From Cnuella takakiae (GTDB lineage Bacteria; Bacteroidota; Bacteroidia; Chitinophagales; Chitinophagaceae): 34,151 nt of DNA. Positions 16,491 to 23,231 of this stretch are shown here, in pieces (the stretch's first letter is position 1; every line of letters begins with the position of its first letter). The position numbers were made by a program, and so were the translations under genes. The notes beneath the pieces are model-generated. The model had not been told where the DNA came from. It ran no database searches and saw only the letters and a list, made by a program, of their open reading frames with translations. The DNA lies in contig NZ_MTFE01000010.1 in assembly GCF_001953305.1 (NCBI RefSeq), positions 3,855,458 to 3,889,608 on the forward strand. The letters are read 5' to 3'.

Positions 16491-16493
16491 CAA

Positions 16494-16610
16494 TTATCCC
16501 TGACGCTGCTTGTAGCGGGGGTTCTTTTTGTTGATCACGTACAGTTTGCCTTTGCGACGCACGATCTTGCAATCGGCACTGCGTTTTTTGATGGATGCTC
16601 TAACTTTCAT
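16494..16610 (-). CDS. rpmJ: 50S ribosomal protein L36, form with degenerate zinc site
   Basis: A 38-residue protein starting [20 protein letters not shown] and ending NPRYKQRQG, the exact length and pattern of L36. Of the four zinc ligands of the classical form (Cys, Cys, Cys, His), only the Cys at residue 14 remains; the others are Ser11, Asn27 and Tyr/Arg near 32. This is therefore a zinc-independent form, as in other Bacteroidota as far as I recall. It lies 22 nt downstream of infA and was identified by direct translation. Confidence 0.96.
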   Translation of the reverse strand: MKVRASIKKRSADCKIVRRKGKLYVINKKNPRYKQRQG

Positions 16611-16632
16611 GACTTCGGTTATTAATCAGTTT

Positions 16633-16851
16633 TTATTTATAGCGGAAAATGATTCGTCCCCGACTCAAGTCGTAAGGGCTCATCTCTACGCCAACTTTAT
16701 CACCCGGCAAAATCCGGATGTAGTGCATCCTCATTTTACCAGAAATGGTTGCCAGTATTTCATGGCCATTTTCCAGCTTCACGCGAAACATTGCGTTCGA
16801 CAGTGCTTCCAGAATTACGCCATCCTGCTTTATTAAAGGTTGCTTCGACAT
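16633..16851 (-). CDS. infA: Translation initiation factor IF-1
   Basis: A 72-residue OB-fold protein ([57 protein letters not shown]), the usual length for IF-1, which binds the A site during initiation. The frame is open 23 codons further, but the ATG at 16851 is the family start. It is the first gene of the infA-rplQ cluster. The gene upstream is not secY or map, so the cluster is split from the spc operon and needs its own promoter. A terminator-like hairpin lies in the leader region. Confidence 0.98.
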   Translation of the reverse strand: MSKQPLIKQDGVILEALSNAMFRVKLENGHEILATISGKMRMHYIRILPGDKVGVEMSPYDLSRGRIIFRYK

Positions 16852-16867
16852 ATAGATTTTGGGAGCG

Positions 16868-16875
16868 CGAAGATA
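16868..16875 (-). promoter_or_regulatory. Possible proximal infA promoter, -7 box TATCTTCG
   Basis: One mismatch from TAnnTTTG on the minus strand, 16 nt before the infA ATG and downstream of the hairpin at 16902-16941. No clear -33 element is seen. Confidence 0.35.
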
Positions 16876-16888
16876 TAGGTATTCGCGC

Positions 16889-16941
16889 AAAAAATAAAAA
16901 CCGGGCTGTAAATTTTCCACACTATGGTGGTTTACAGCCCG
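16889..16941 (-). terminator. Terminator-like hairpin in the infA leader region (attenuator or upstream terminator)
   Basis: An 11-bp stem (16902-16912 with 16931-16941) carries a further small pairing in its loop and is followed on the minus strand by GGTTTTTATTTTTT. It either terminates the upstream gene (17049-17453) or, if the box at 16950 starts the infA transcript, acts as an attenuator in the leader. Confidence 0.75.
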
Positions 16942-16949
16942 ATTTTTGG

Positions 16950-16957
16950 CAAAAGTA
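16950..16957 (-). promoter_or_regulatory. Possible distal infA promoter, -7 box TACTTTTG
   Basis: An exact TAnnTTTG match. Transcription would begin about at 16943, right at the base of the hairpin that ends in a T tract. Confidence 0.55.
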
Positions 16958-17048
16958 TGGGAAACAAGGGGAAAGAGGAGCGCCCAAAGTTTGAAATGAA
17001 TGCTAAAATGGGTATACCGGCTTTGAACTTTAAACCCAAGATCAGGGC

Positions 17049-17453
17049 CTAAACCGTTGTCCTTTCCAGCGGCACCTTGGTCATTTCCAGGTAATGGTTC
17101 TGCAGCTCGTGCACGTACAGGGGATGGTTGAACAGCCTGTGGTCCTCACGGTACCAGATCTCCAGGTTGGTATAGTTGCCCGGGTCTTTAACCAGTACGC
17201 GGAAGGGCCCGCGGCTGTACTTGGCACCCTGCTCGGTATCCGAACGCTCAAAACCCAGTTTAAACAGTTGCGCTTCATTCATAGGGATGGGCACCAGTTG
17301 CGAAGGCTCGTACCAGAACTCCTGTATGCCGTTGTCTACGCAGACCAACTGCTCGTCGTTGCTCTTCTCAATCACCACGCCTTCTCTTTCCACACCGCCT
17401 TCATCCAGCACTTTCATAATGTCGCCTGGTTTCAGTTCTTTCAGTTTTACCAT
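17049..17453 (-). CDS. Conserved protein of unknown function with C-terminal YVHELQN motif
   Basis: A 134-residue protein without signal peptide or membrane helix. The N-terminal half ([14 protein letters not shown]..., [28 protein letters not shown]) resembles a small SH3-like barrel. The C-terminal half has [10 protein letters not shown], an aromatic EIWYRED segment and [13 protein letters not shown] near the end. I recognise this layout (a small barrel, then PIPL-x-E-x-L-x-x-x-GF, then YVHQLQN) from a family widespread in Bacteroidota and often met in phage or mobile DNA; its function is not known to me. It is on the same strand as infA, 197 nt upstream, where secY or map usually sits. A long purine/pyrimidine-poor leader precedes its ATG; no clear promoter was found. 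Confidence 0.75.
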   Translation of the reverse strand: MVKLKELKPGDIMKVLDEGGVEREGVVIEKSNDEQLVCVDNGIQEFWYEPSQLVPIPMNEAQLFKLGFERSDTEQGAKYSRGPFRVLVKDPGNYTNLEIWYREDHRLFNHPLYVHELQNHYLEMTKVPLERTTV

Positions 17454-17495
17454 GGTTCAAGGTTTTTTCTTTTGAATATAAAAAATTAAACCAGA

Positions 17496-17586
17496 AGGCG
17501 TTTGAGGTTAAGGGTTTGGCGTTTGGGTTTTTGGCTGGAGCAATGTGGTTTAAAGGAATTCGCCAATCGAAGGAATCACCAAACCC
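17496..17586. repeat. Degenerate word repeat (GGCGTTTGGG family) between hmgA and the unknown gene
   Basis: AGGCGTTTGAGGTTAAGGGT is followed by GGCGTTTGGGTTTTTGG, a tandem iteration. GGGTTTGG (17512-17519) is complementary to CCAAACCC (17579-17586), which abuts the hmgA stop codon at 17587. Confidence 0.5.
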
Positions 17587-18744
17587 CTATTCTGCCCAGC
17601 TCATTACATAGCCGGGATTTTCAATTTCAAGCGCCTGCCGGGTTAGCATCAGCGGGTGAAAAGTGTCCACCATCACGGCCAGTTCCTTTGTTTCCTTTGC
17701 CCCAATGCTTTTTTCTACGGTGCCGGGATGCGGTCCATGCGGAATGCCCGCCGGGTGCAGGGTGATCATGCCGCGGGTAACATTTTTCCGGCTCATAAAA
17801 TCGCCGTCCACATAATAAAGCACCTCGTCGGAGTCGATATTGCTATGATTATAAGGTGCAGGGATGGACTGAGGATGATAATCGAAAAGGCGGGGTACAA
17901 AAGAGCACACCACGAAATTGTTTGCTTCAAAAGTCTGGTGCACGGGTGGTGGCTGGTGCACCCGGCCCGTGATGGGTTCAAAATCGTGGATGCTGAAGGC
18001 ATAAGGGTAACAGCAACCATCCCAACCCACCACATCGAAAGGATGGGTGCCATAGTGCAGCGGATAGAGCACCCCCTTCTTTTTGGTTTGGATCAGGAAA
18101 TCACCCCGTTCATCAAATGTTGCCAGGTTCTGTGGCGTACGGATGTCGCGTTCGCAAAATGGGGCATGCTCCAAAAGCTGTCCGTACCTGCTCTGGTACC
18201 TTTTTGGAAAACGAATGGGGCTGAACGACTCCACGATAAACAGCCGGTTGTCAGGCGTATCGAAATGGATCTGGTAAATGGTTCCCCGGGGTATGCAGAG
18301 GTAATCGCCATAGGCAAAGGCCAGCTCGCCATAAACGGTTGTGAGCCTGCCACTGCCTTCATGTACAAAAAGCAGCTCATCGGCATCGGCATTTTTGAAA
18401 AAGTACCCGGTTAGGCTTTGCCGGGGCGCAGCCAGTGAAATATGTACATCGTTATTTACCAGTACGGGTACCCGGCTCAGTAGGTAATCGGCGGCAGGCG
18501 CCACTTTAAACCCTTCAAAGCTGCGGTGGCTGAGCATTTTTTCTTCCGCTACCTGGGGCTGCACCGATACAGGGGTGCCCGTTTTAATGATCTGTGTAGG
18601 CGGATGCACATGGTATAAAATGGAGTAATCGTTGGAAAAGCCTTCCGTGGAAAACAGCTGTTCGGAGTATAACCCACCATCGGGTTTACGAAACTGGGTA
18701 TGACGTTTATGCGGCACTTGTCCGCATTGATTATAGTGGGGCAT
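17587..18744 (-). CDS. hmgA: Homogentisate 1,2-dioxygenase
   Basis: A 385-residue double-cupin protein that opens the ring of homogentisate to maleylacetoacetate using Fe(II), in tyrosine and phenylalanine breakdown. Seen: N-terminal cupin with VHEGSGRLTTVYGELAFAYG and DYLCIPRGTIYQI (about 128-157), then the metal-binding cupin with YNHSNIDSDEVLYYVDGDF (298-316, His300 and the acidic residues at 306-307) and HPAGIPHGPHPG (330-341, His336). It is shorter than the eukaryotic enzyme (about 445), as is usual for this bacterial form. The ATG at 18744 (MPHYNQCGQVPHKRHTQFR) is preferred to one 22 codons upstream because it matches the family start. No other genes of the pathway are adjacent. Confidence 0.94.
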   Translation of the reverse strand: MPHYNQCGQVPHKRHTQFRKPDGGLYSEQLFSTEGFSNDYSILYHVHPPTQIIKTGTPVSVQPQVAEEKMLSHRSFEGFKVAPAADYLLSRVPVLVNNDVHISLAAPRQSLTGYFFKNADADELLFVHEGSGRLTTVYGELAFAYGDYLCIPRGTIYQIHFDTPDNRLFIVESFSPIRFPKRYQSRYGQLLEHAPFCERDIRTPQNLATFDERGDFLIQTKKKGVLYPLHYGTHPFDVVGWDGCCYPYAFSIHDFEPITGRVHQPPPVHQTFEANNFVVCSFVPRLFDYHPQSIPAPYNHSNIDSDEVLYYVDGDFMSRKNVTRGMITLHPAGIPHGPHPGTVEKSIGAKETKELAVMVDTFHPLMLTRQALEIENPGYVMSWAE

Positions 18745-18920
18745 GGCAAGCTGGGATGAAAGATGATTAATGAATAATGAGTTGATTACCGGAATACAAG
18801 GGTTCGGCACACCAGATCAAAAATTCAGCTCGAGGGTGAGGAGCAGGAATACGTATTTCCAGCAGCGCTTATCTATCCAGTAGGTAAAATTTCGATGAAA
18901 GGGCATACTGTAATGTACAT

Positions 18921-18951
18921 AAAAAAGCCAAAGCAGCAGGGCTGCTTTGGC
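18921..18951 (-). terminator. Intrinsic terminator of the zinc-ribbon gene
   Basis: A perfect 11-bp stem GCCAAAGCAGC/GCTGCTTTGGC with a 3-nt loop (18927-18951), followed on the minus strand by six Ts (18921-18926). Confidence 0.88.
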
Positions 18952-19012
18952 GCCATAGGGGCTGTTTGAAACAGCAAATAATTTGATGGAAGGGCAACCG
19001 TGTAAAAGGCTA

Positions 19013-19195
19013 TCAATAAATGTAATCGTCGCAGTTGGGACACTCGGTTTTGTGGGGGCCTAAAGGTTTTTCAATGGCACCACACATACCACAAATCACC
19101 ACCTGCTGGATTCCTGCATTGCTGCTTTGCGTATTATCGGTTCCGGTGCGGTTGTCCGAGATGCTGGCAATTACCTGTTCTGCTATCATGCTCAT
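19013..19195 (-). CDS. Small zinc-ribbon protein, unknown function
   Basis: A 60-residue protein whose second half carries two Cys knuckles: CGMC (35-38) and CPNC (52-55), a zinc-ribbon spacing like that of rubredoxin-type or RPB-type ribbons. The first half is polar, with Ser/Asn/Thr runs. It begins MSMIAEQV; an alternative ATG lies two codons in (19189). The strong intrinsic terminator 60 nt downstream supports it being a transcribed gene. It lies between hmgA and the phosphoesterase gene. I do not recognise the family beyond the ribbon. Confidence 0.6.
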   Translation of the reverse strand: MSMIAEQVIASISDNRTGTDNTQSSNAGIQQVVICGMCGAIEKPLGPHKTECPNCDDYIY

Positions 19196-19433
19196 AACCT
19201 TTCGTTTTCTTTACCTGTGCACATATTGTTCCAGTTGATTGGCACAACAAGGCAAGCCCAACAGTAAACAATACATGTGCTTTGATAATCAATGCACCAC
19301 CATTTATCAGCCTTGTCATCAGCCCGGCTGTAGTCAGCAAAACATGCCACATTTTGAGGAATTGCAGCTTTAGAGCCTACTATTTGCCGCCATTACGCCT
19401 GACTGCTGCTGTCGCCCTAACTTGCAGTTGTTT

Positions 19434-19940
19434 ATGACTAGAATAGGATTGATTTCGGATACGCATGGCTATTTAGACCCTGCCGTTTTTACTCATTTTG
19501 CTGCCTGCGATGAAGTGTGGCATGCCGGCGATTTTGGGCCTGATGTTGCGGAGCCACTGCAGGACTTCAAACCCCTGCGCGGCGTATATGGCAATATTGA
19601 CGATGGCACCATCCGCCATCAATTTCCCGAAACCTTGCGCTGGCAGTGTGAAGGTATTTCGGTGCTTATGACCCACATTGGCGGCTACCCGGGCAAGTAT
19701 GCGCCAGCCGTGCGCAAGGAACTGGCCACCACAGCCACCGGTCTTTTTATCTGCGGCCATTCGCATATCCTCAAAGTGATGTTCGACCAAAAGCAACAGT
19801 GTCTCCACATGAACCCAGGGGCCGCAGGCAACCATGGCTGGCACCAGGTGCGCACCCTTCTGCGCTTTACCATCGATGGCAACAATATTAAAGATTGCGA
19901 GGTGGTGGAGTTGGGGAAAAGAGGAACCCTGAACCGCTGA
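19434..19940 (+). CDS. YfcE/MJ0936-family metallophosphoesterase
   Basis: A 168-residue calcineurin-like phosphoesterase of the small YfcE family, which hydrolyses phosphodiesters with two bound metals. Metal-site motifs in order: SDTHG (8-12), HAGDFG (about 31-36), GNIDDG (about 55-60), THIGGYPG (about 83-90) and ICGHSHILK (about 109-117). The ATG at 19434 fits the family start better than the in-frame TTG at 19422. It is convergent with the four-helix membrane gene, and an inverted repeat begins 4 nt after its stop codon. The biological substrate is not known. Confidence 0.92.
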   Translation: MTRIGLISDTHGYLDPAVFTHFAACDEVWHAGDFGPDVAEPLQDFKPLRGVYGNIDDGTIRHQFPETLRWQCEGISVLMTHIGGYPGKYAPAVRKELATTATGLFICGHSHILKVMFDQKQQCLHMNPGAAGNHGWHQVRTLLRFTIDGNNIKDCEVVELGKRGTLNR

Positions 19941-19944
19941 TTTG

Positions 19945-20162
19945 TATGATTGGGAATGATTTGTATAAATTATGGTTCAGCAACTATCTTTCAATTCAAT
20001 AGTGCATATCCTGATATAAAAATGCACTTGCTTCATTTCTGCAACTTACCTCTGTAGCAAAAATTATATCAGCATGATATAATAACAAAAGCGCCCCAAA
20101 GAGCGCTTTTGTTATTATAAGTACACTCCGAAGCGGAGTCATACAAATCATTTCAAATCATA
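19945..20162. repeat. 218-bp intergenic element bounded by 22-bp inverted repeats (ATGATTTGTAT family)
   Basis: The left arm 19945-19966 and the right arm 20141-20162 are reverse complements at 20 of 22 positions; the inner ATGATTTGTAT/ATACAAATCAT is exact. Inside are CTGATATAA (20011-20019) facing TTATATCAG (20064-20072), AGTGCAT/ATGCACT (20001/20022), and the terminator at 20079-20118. The arms lie 4 and 11 nt from the stop codons of the two convergent genes. Confidence 0.8.
20079..20118. terminator. Bidirectional terminator between convergent genes
   Basis: A perfect 16-bp stem ATAATAACAAAAGCGC/GCGCTTTTGTTATTAT with an 8-nt loop. The T-rich outer half of each arm can serve as the release tract in either direction. 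Confidence 0.85.
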
Positions 20163-20173
20163 AACATGTGCGG

Positions 20174-20632
20174 TTAGAACCATCCACGGCCTGCGCCCAC
20201 TTCCCGGAAAGGCCAGGGAATAGAAACAAGGATGATCAGCAGGGCTATGATGTAGAAGATAGCAGTGCGGCGGTGCTTGGCAGTGTCCGGGATGCTTTTC
20301 TTTCCCTGTGCTTTACCGATATGGATCATGGCAATGCCCAGGATCATACCGATCTGGTGCTCTACTGCATAAAAACGCGTCACGGCATCACCCATTGCTC
20401 CGCTCATGCCGTTGGCCTGGATCAGCTGCAAACCCCAGGGGCCAGCCAGCCACAGGTAAATACCCACCAGCAACATGGTATCGGAAGCAATCATCAAAAA
20501 CAAAGAGGTTTTGGCATCGCCCTTCGTGTAGGCACGGTTACCTGCAGTGAGGTGTTTGGCGATGGCCAGCAGCAACAATACCAGCACCACCCATCGGCCA
20601 AAGCTATGCAGGTGCAACATTCCGGTGTACAT
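20174..20632 (-). CDS. Conserved four-helix membrane protein (cytochrome b-like), unknown function
   Basis: A 152-residue protein with four hydrophobic segments (about 10-27, 43-66, 86-105 and 124-141). It begins MYTGMLHLHSFGRW and keeps several His residues at helix ends (positions about 7, 9, 27, 92, 103), as in a Bacteroidota family sometimes labelled cytochrome b; haem binding is not shown by the sequence. Small loops carry Lys and Gly. It has its own TATCTTTG promoter box 25 nt before the ATG. It is convergent with the phosphoesterase gene and lies downstream of the TolB-like gene on the same strand. Confidence 0.75.
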   Translation of the reverse strand: MYTGMLHLHSFGRWVVLVLLLLAIAKHLTAGNRAYTKGDAKTSLFLMIASDTMLLVGIYLWLAGPWGLQLIQANGMSGAMGDAVTRFYAVEHQIGMILGIAMIHIGKAQGKKSIPDTAKHRRTAIFYIIALLIILVSIPWPFREVGAGRGWF

Positions 20633-20656
20633 ACTTAAGTTGGTTTAAAGTTTGGG

Positions 20657-20664
20657 CAAAGATA
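20657..20664 (-). promoter_or_regulatory. Promoter of the four-helix membrane gene, -7 box TATCTTTG
   Basis: An exact TAnnTTTG match on the minus strand, ending 24 nt before the ATG at 20632. Confidence 0.65.
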
Positions 20665-20671
20665 GGGGGAC

Positions 20672-20872
20672 AGGGAGCTAATGAGCTAATGTGATAATAT
20701 GCTAATGTGCTAACTAAAAAAGCCATTTAGGATGAATAGCGCAACAGATTGGTGACAATTACCTATTTTGAACGACCCTATTGCAAATAAATCAAACTGC
20801 TATTCAAATATAGAATTTGCAACAAGCCCCTTTAGCACATTAGCATATTATCGAATCAGCTAATTACCCTCC
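20672..20872. repeat. ~200-bp element with 21-bp perfect inverted repeats (GCTAATGTGCTAA family)
   Basis: Positions 20693-20713 and 20832-20852 are perfect reverse complements over 21 bp, and weaker complementarity runs out to about 20672 and 20872. The 118-nt interior has nested pairs GAATAGC/GCTATTC (20734/20799) and TTGCAAAT/ATTTGCAA (20781/20815). The right outer flank enters the 3' end of the TolB-like gene (stop at 20860). The 13-mer GCTAATGTGCTAA is shared with the rpoA-rplQ gap. Confidence 0.85.
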
Positions 20873-21948
20873 ACCCAATCTGCCACAAACAAATTTGTTT
20901 CCCTTGTACCGCCATTATTTCGGTTGGAGGCAAACAGGATGCGTTTGCCATCGGGACTGAACATGGGGAAGGCGTCAAAGCCTTTGTCCCTGCTTACTTT
21001 TTGCAGGTTGATGCCATCAGTGTTAATGGTGTACATATTGAAAGGGAAACCCCGCTGGTACTCGTGGTTGGAACAAAAAATGATGCGCCCGTCGGGCATA
21101 AAGTTGGGCGCCCAGTTGGCCTGCCCGAGGAAAGTAATCTGTTTGGCATTGCTGCCGTCGGCATTTGCAAGAAACACTTCCATCTTTGTAGGCGCCACCA
21201 GCCCCTGCTTCAACAACTCTTTGTATTCTTTTATTTCTTCAGGTGTTTTGGGCCGACTGGCACGCCACACCAGTTGTTTACCATCGGGACTGAACCATGC
21301 ACCACCATCATACCCCAGTGCGGTTGTAATGCGTTTCGTTTTTCCGGAGGCCAAATTTAAAACATAAAGATCCAGGTCACCATCGCGTACAGAAGTAAAG
21401 ACCATCTGTTTGCCATCAGGCGAAAGCGTTGCTTCGGCATCATAGCCAGGCGTGTTGGTAAGCCTCCTAGTGTTTTTACCCGAAGTATCGGCAATGAATA
21501 TATCGTAGCTGTCGTATAGCGGCCAGATATACCGGTTGCCCCATTTGGCACGGTCTACCGGTGGCGGACAGGTATCGGCACCCAGGTGAGTGGATGCATA
21601 AATGATATGGGTATTATCGCTGGTAAAAAAAGCGCAGGTAGTACGGCCTTTGCCCGGGCTGACCATTTTATACCGGAAGGGTTCACCGTTCTGCGGCAGC
21701 TGCCCCATGAAAATCTGGTCGCAAGGCACACCATCCTTAATGCTGGTACGCTGAAACACCACCCTCTTTCCATCGTAACTCCAATAGGCTTCGGCATTAT
21801 CGCCGCCGAAAGTCAGCTGCTGTATGTTCCGGAAATGCGTTTCCTCGGGGTAAAGAAGGGTATCGGCAGACTGCGCAAAGACAAGCTGGCTGCAAAAAAT
21901 TACAATCGCTATCAAACCCGGTTTTATTTGTGGCAAGACTCTTTTCAT
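20860..21948 (-). CDS. Secreted TolB-like beta-propeller (PD40 repeat) protein
   Basis: A 362-residue protein with a signal peptide (about 1-26, KPGLIAIVIFCSQLVFAQ). The body is made of PD40/WD40-like TolB blades: DAYWSYDGKRVVF-type motifs recur as AYWSYDGKRVVFQR, ATLSPDGKQMVFTS, AWFSPDGKQLVWRA, NFMPDGRIIFCSN and PMFSPDGKRILFAS. No peptidase domain follows, so it is the propeller alone, unlike the fused S9-type peptidases. It probably binds a periplasmic or secreted ligand; its partner is unknown. The ATG at 21948 is chosen because the signal peptide starts there; 24 upstream codons are open but look non-coding. It is divergent from the TPR lipoprotein gene. Confidence 0.88.
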   Translation of the reverse strand: MKRVLPQIKPGLIAIVIFCSQLVFAQSADTLLYPEETHFRNIQQLTFGGDNAEAYWSYDGKRVVFQRTSIKDGVPCDQIFMGQLPQNGEPFRYKMVSPGKGRTTCAFFTSDNTHIIYASTHLGADTCPPPVDRAKWGNRYIWPLYDSYDIFIADTSGKNTRRLTNTPGYDAEATLSPDGKQMVFTSVRDGDLDLYVLNLASGKTKRITTALGYDGGAWFSPDGKQLVWRASRPKTPEEIKEYKELLKQGLVAPTKMEVFLANADGSNAKQITFLGQANWAPNFMPDGRIIFCSNHEYQRGFPFNMYTINTDGINLQKVSRDKGFDAFPMFSPDGKRILFASNRNNGGTRETNLFVADWVEGN

Positions 21949-22027
21949 GGCTGTTAAGTGGATGCGAAAATAACAGTTCACCCATTGGTCATTGTTCACA
22001 GGAAAGTAAAATACCTGCAATAGCCCC

Positions 22028-22035
22028 TAGCTTTG
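22028..22035 (+). promoter_or_regulatory. Promoter of the TPR lipoprotein gene, -7 box TAGCTTTG
   Basis: An exact TAnnTTTG match ending 6 nt before the ATG at 22042, which predicts a transcript with little or no leader. No clear -33 element is seen. Confidence 0.55.
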
Positions 22036-22041
22036 CCCTCC

Positions 22042-23016
22042 ATGAAACCCTGGCAACTTTGCTTTTTGCTCCTGCCTATTGCCGCCTGTAGCCCTTCGGC
22101 TGAAGATGCTTTGCTGCAACAACAACCATTTGCTGCACTCACCGACAGCATTGGCCAACAGCCTCGCAATGCCGGCTTGTACGAACACAGGGCTACCCTG
22201 CTGCTCCAAAACCAACAGGACGCACTGGCTGAAAAGGATTTCCGTAAAGCTTTCGAACTGCAACCCAATGAAGATAATGCCATCGGTGCCGCCCGATTTC
22301 TCATTGGCCGCAACAATGATTCAGCCATTGCCTTCCTGCAAGAGGCCGTAAAGAAAGTACCCGAAAGCCTGGTACTTAAAATCAGCCTGGCTCGCGGATT
22401 TCAACAGCGCAAAGAATACGATAAGGCTATAGCTATCTGCAATGGCATTATTCATGAATATCCCAACCAGTTGGATGCACTGGTACTTAAATCGGACCTG
22501 CTGAAAGCGCAGCAGAAGGATGCCGAGGCTTTGGCGACCCTGGAACAGGCTTACCAATATGCACCCTTTGATGCAGAACTGGTACACAACCTTGCTTTTG
22601 GGTATGCACAGGCAAAAAACCCCAAAGCCCTTGCGCTTTCCGATTCGCTGATCCAGGCCGACTCGGCGCAGCGACATGCCGAGCCCTTTTACTTTAAAGG
22701 TGTTTACTACAGCACTACCGGAAACCGCACTGCTGCGTTGCAACAGTTTGATGAAGCCATTCGCCGCGACTACAATTTCCTGGACGCACATATGGACAAG
22801 GGTGTGTTGCAATACGAAGGCAAACAGTATGCAGCTGCGCAAAAAACTTTTGAACTGGTGCTGACCATTTCACCTGCTTATGGTGATGCATATTTCTGGC
22901 TGGGCAAAGTGGCGCAGGCGCAGCAACAAAATGCACAAGCCAAGGAGCACTATCTTCGTGCCTACAGCCTTGATAAAAGCCTGGCCGAAGCCAAAGATGC
23001 TGCAGATAAAATATGA
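22042..23016 (+). CDS. Tetratricopeptide-repeat lipoprotein
   Basis: A 324-residue protein with a lipoprotein signal peptide (MKPWQLCFLLLPIAAC, lipid-bearing Cys16). The remainder is a chain of about eight TPR units with the typical A-x-x-x-F...A-x-x-P pattern, for example EKDFRKAFELQPNE, YDKAIAICNGIIHEYPNQ, ALQQFDEAIRRDYNFLDA and AAQKTFELVLTISPAYGDA. TPR lipoproteins usually act as scaffolds at the outer membrane or periplasm; the partners here are not evident. The TTG at 22033 is in frame but the ATG at 22042 matches the signal peptide. It is divergent from the TolB-like gene and 215 nt before rpe. Confidence 0.9.
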   Translation: MKPWQLCFLLLPIAACSPSAEDALLQQQPFAALTDSIGQQPRNAGLYEHRATLLLQNQQDALAEKDFRKAFELQPNEDNAIGAARFLIGRNNDSAIAFLQEAVKKVPESLVLKISLARGFQQRKEYDKAIAICNGIIHEYPNQLDALVLKSDLLKAQQKDAEALATLEQAYQYAPFDAELVHNLAFGYAQAKNPKALALSDSLIQADSAQRHAEPFYFKGVYYSTTGNRTAALQQFDEAIRRDYNFLDAHMDKGVLQYEGKQYAAAQKTFELVLTISPAYGDAYFWLGKVAQAQQQNAQAKEHYLRAYSLDKSLAEAKDAADKI

Positions 23017-23231
23017 AAGTGATCGGGGCTGCAAGTGACCAGGGATCGTGGAACGGCAAACGTGAAAGGTCAATTTTCAAAAGGCCTTTAAGCACTGTTA
23101 GTATCTGGCTAGCTAGGACCTTTTTTGTTTTTGTAAAAGAAAGCCAACCCTATCATTCCTTGCCGCAATGTATACTTAGGGCAATAAAATAGAAAGCCTA
23201 AACAATTCAAATTTCAAATCTAAAAGCATAT

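Noticed and set aside
19134-19352. 72-codon minus-strand frame upstream of the zinc-ribbon gene with a hydrophobic segment
   Set aside because: It overlaps the zinc-ribbon gene in another frame and shows no start signals or conserved motif.
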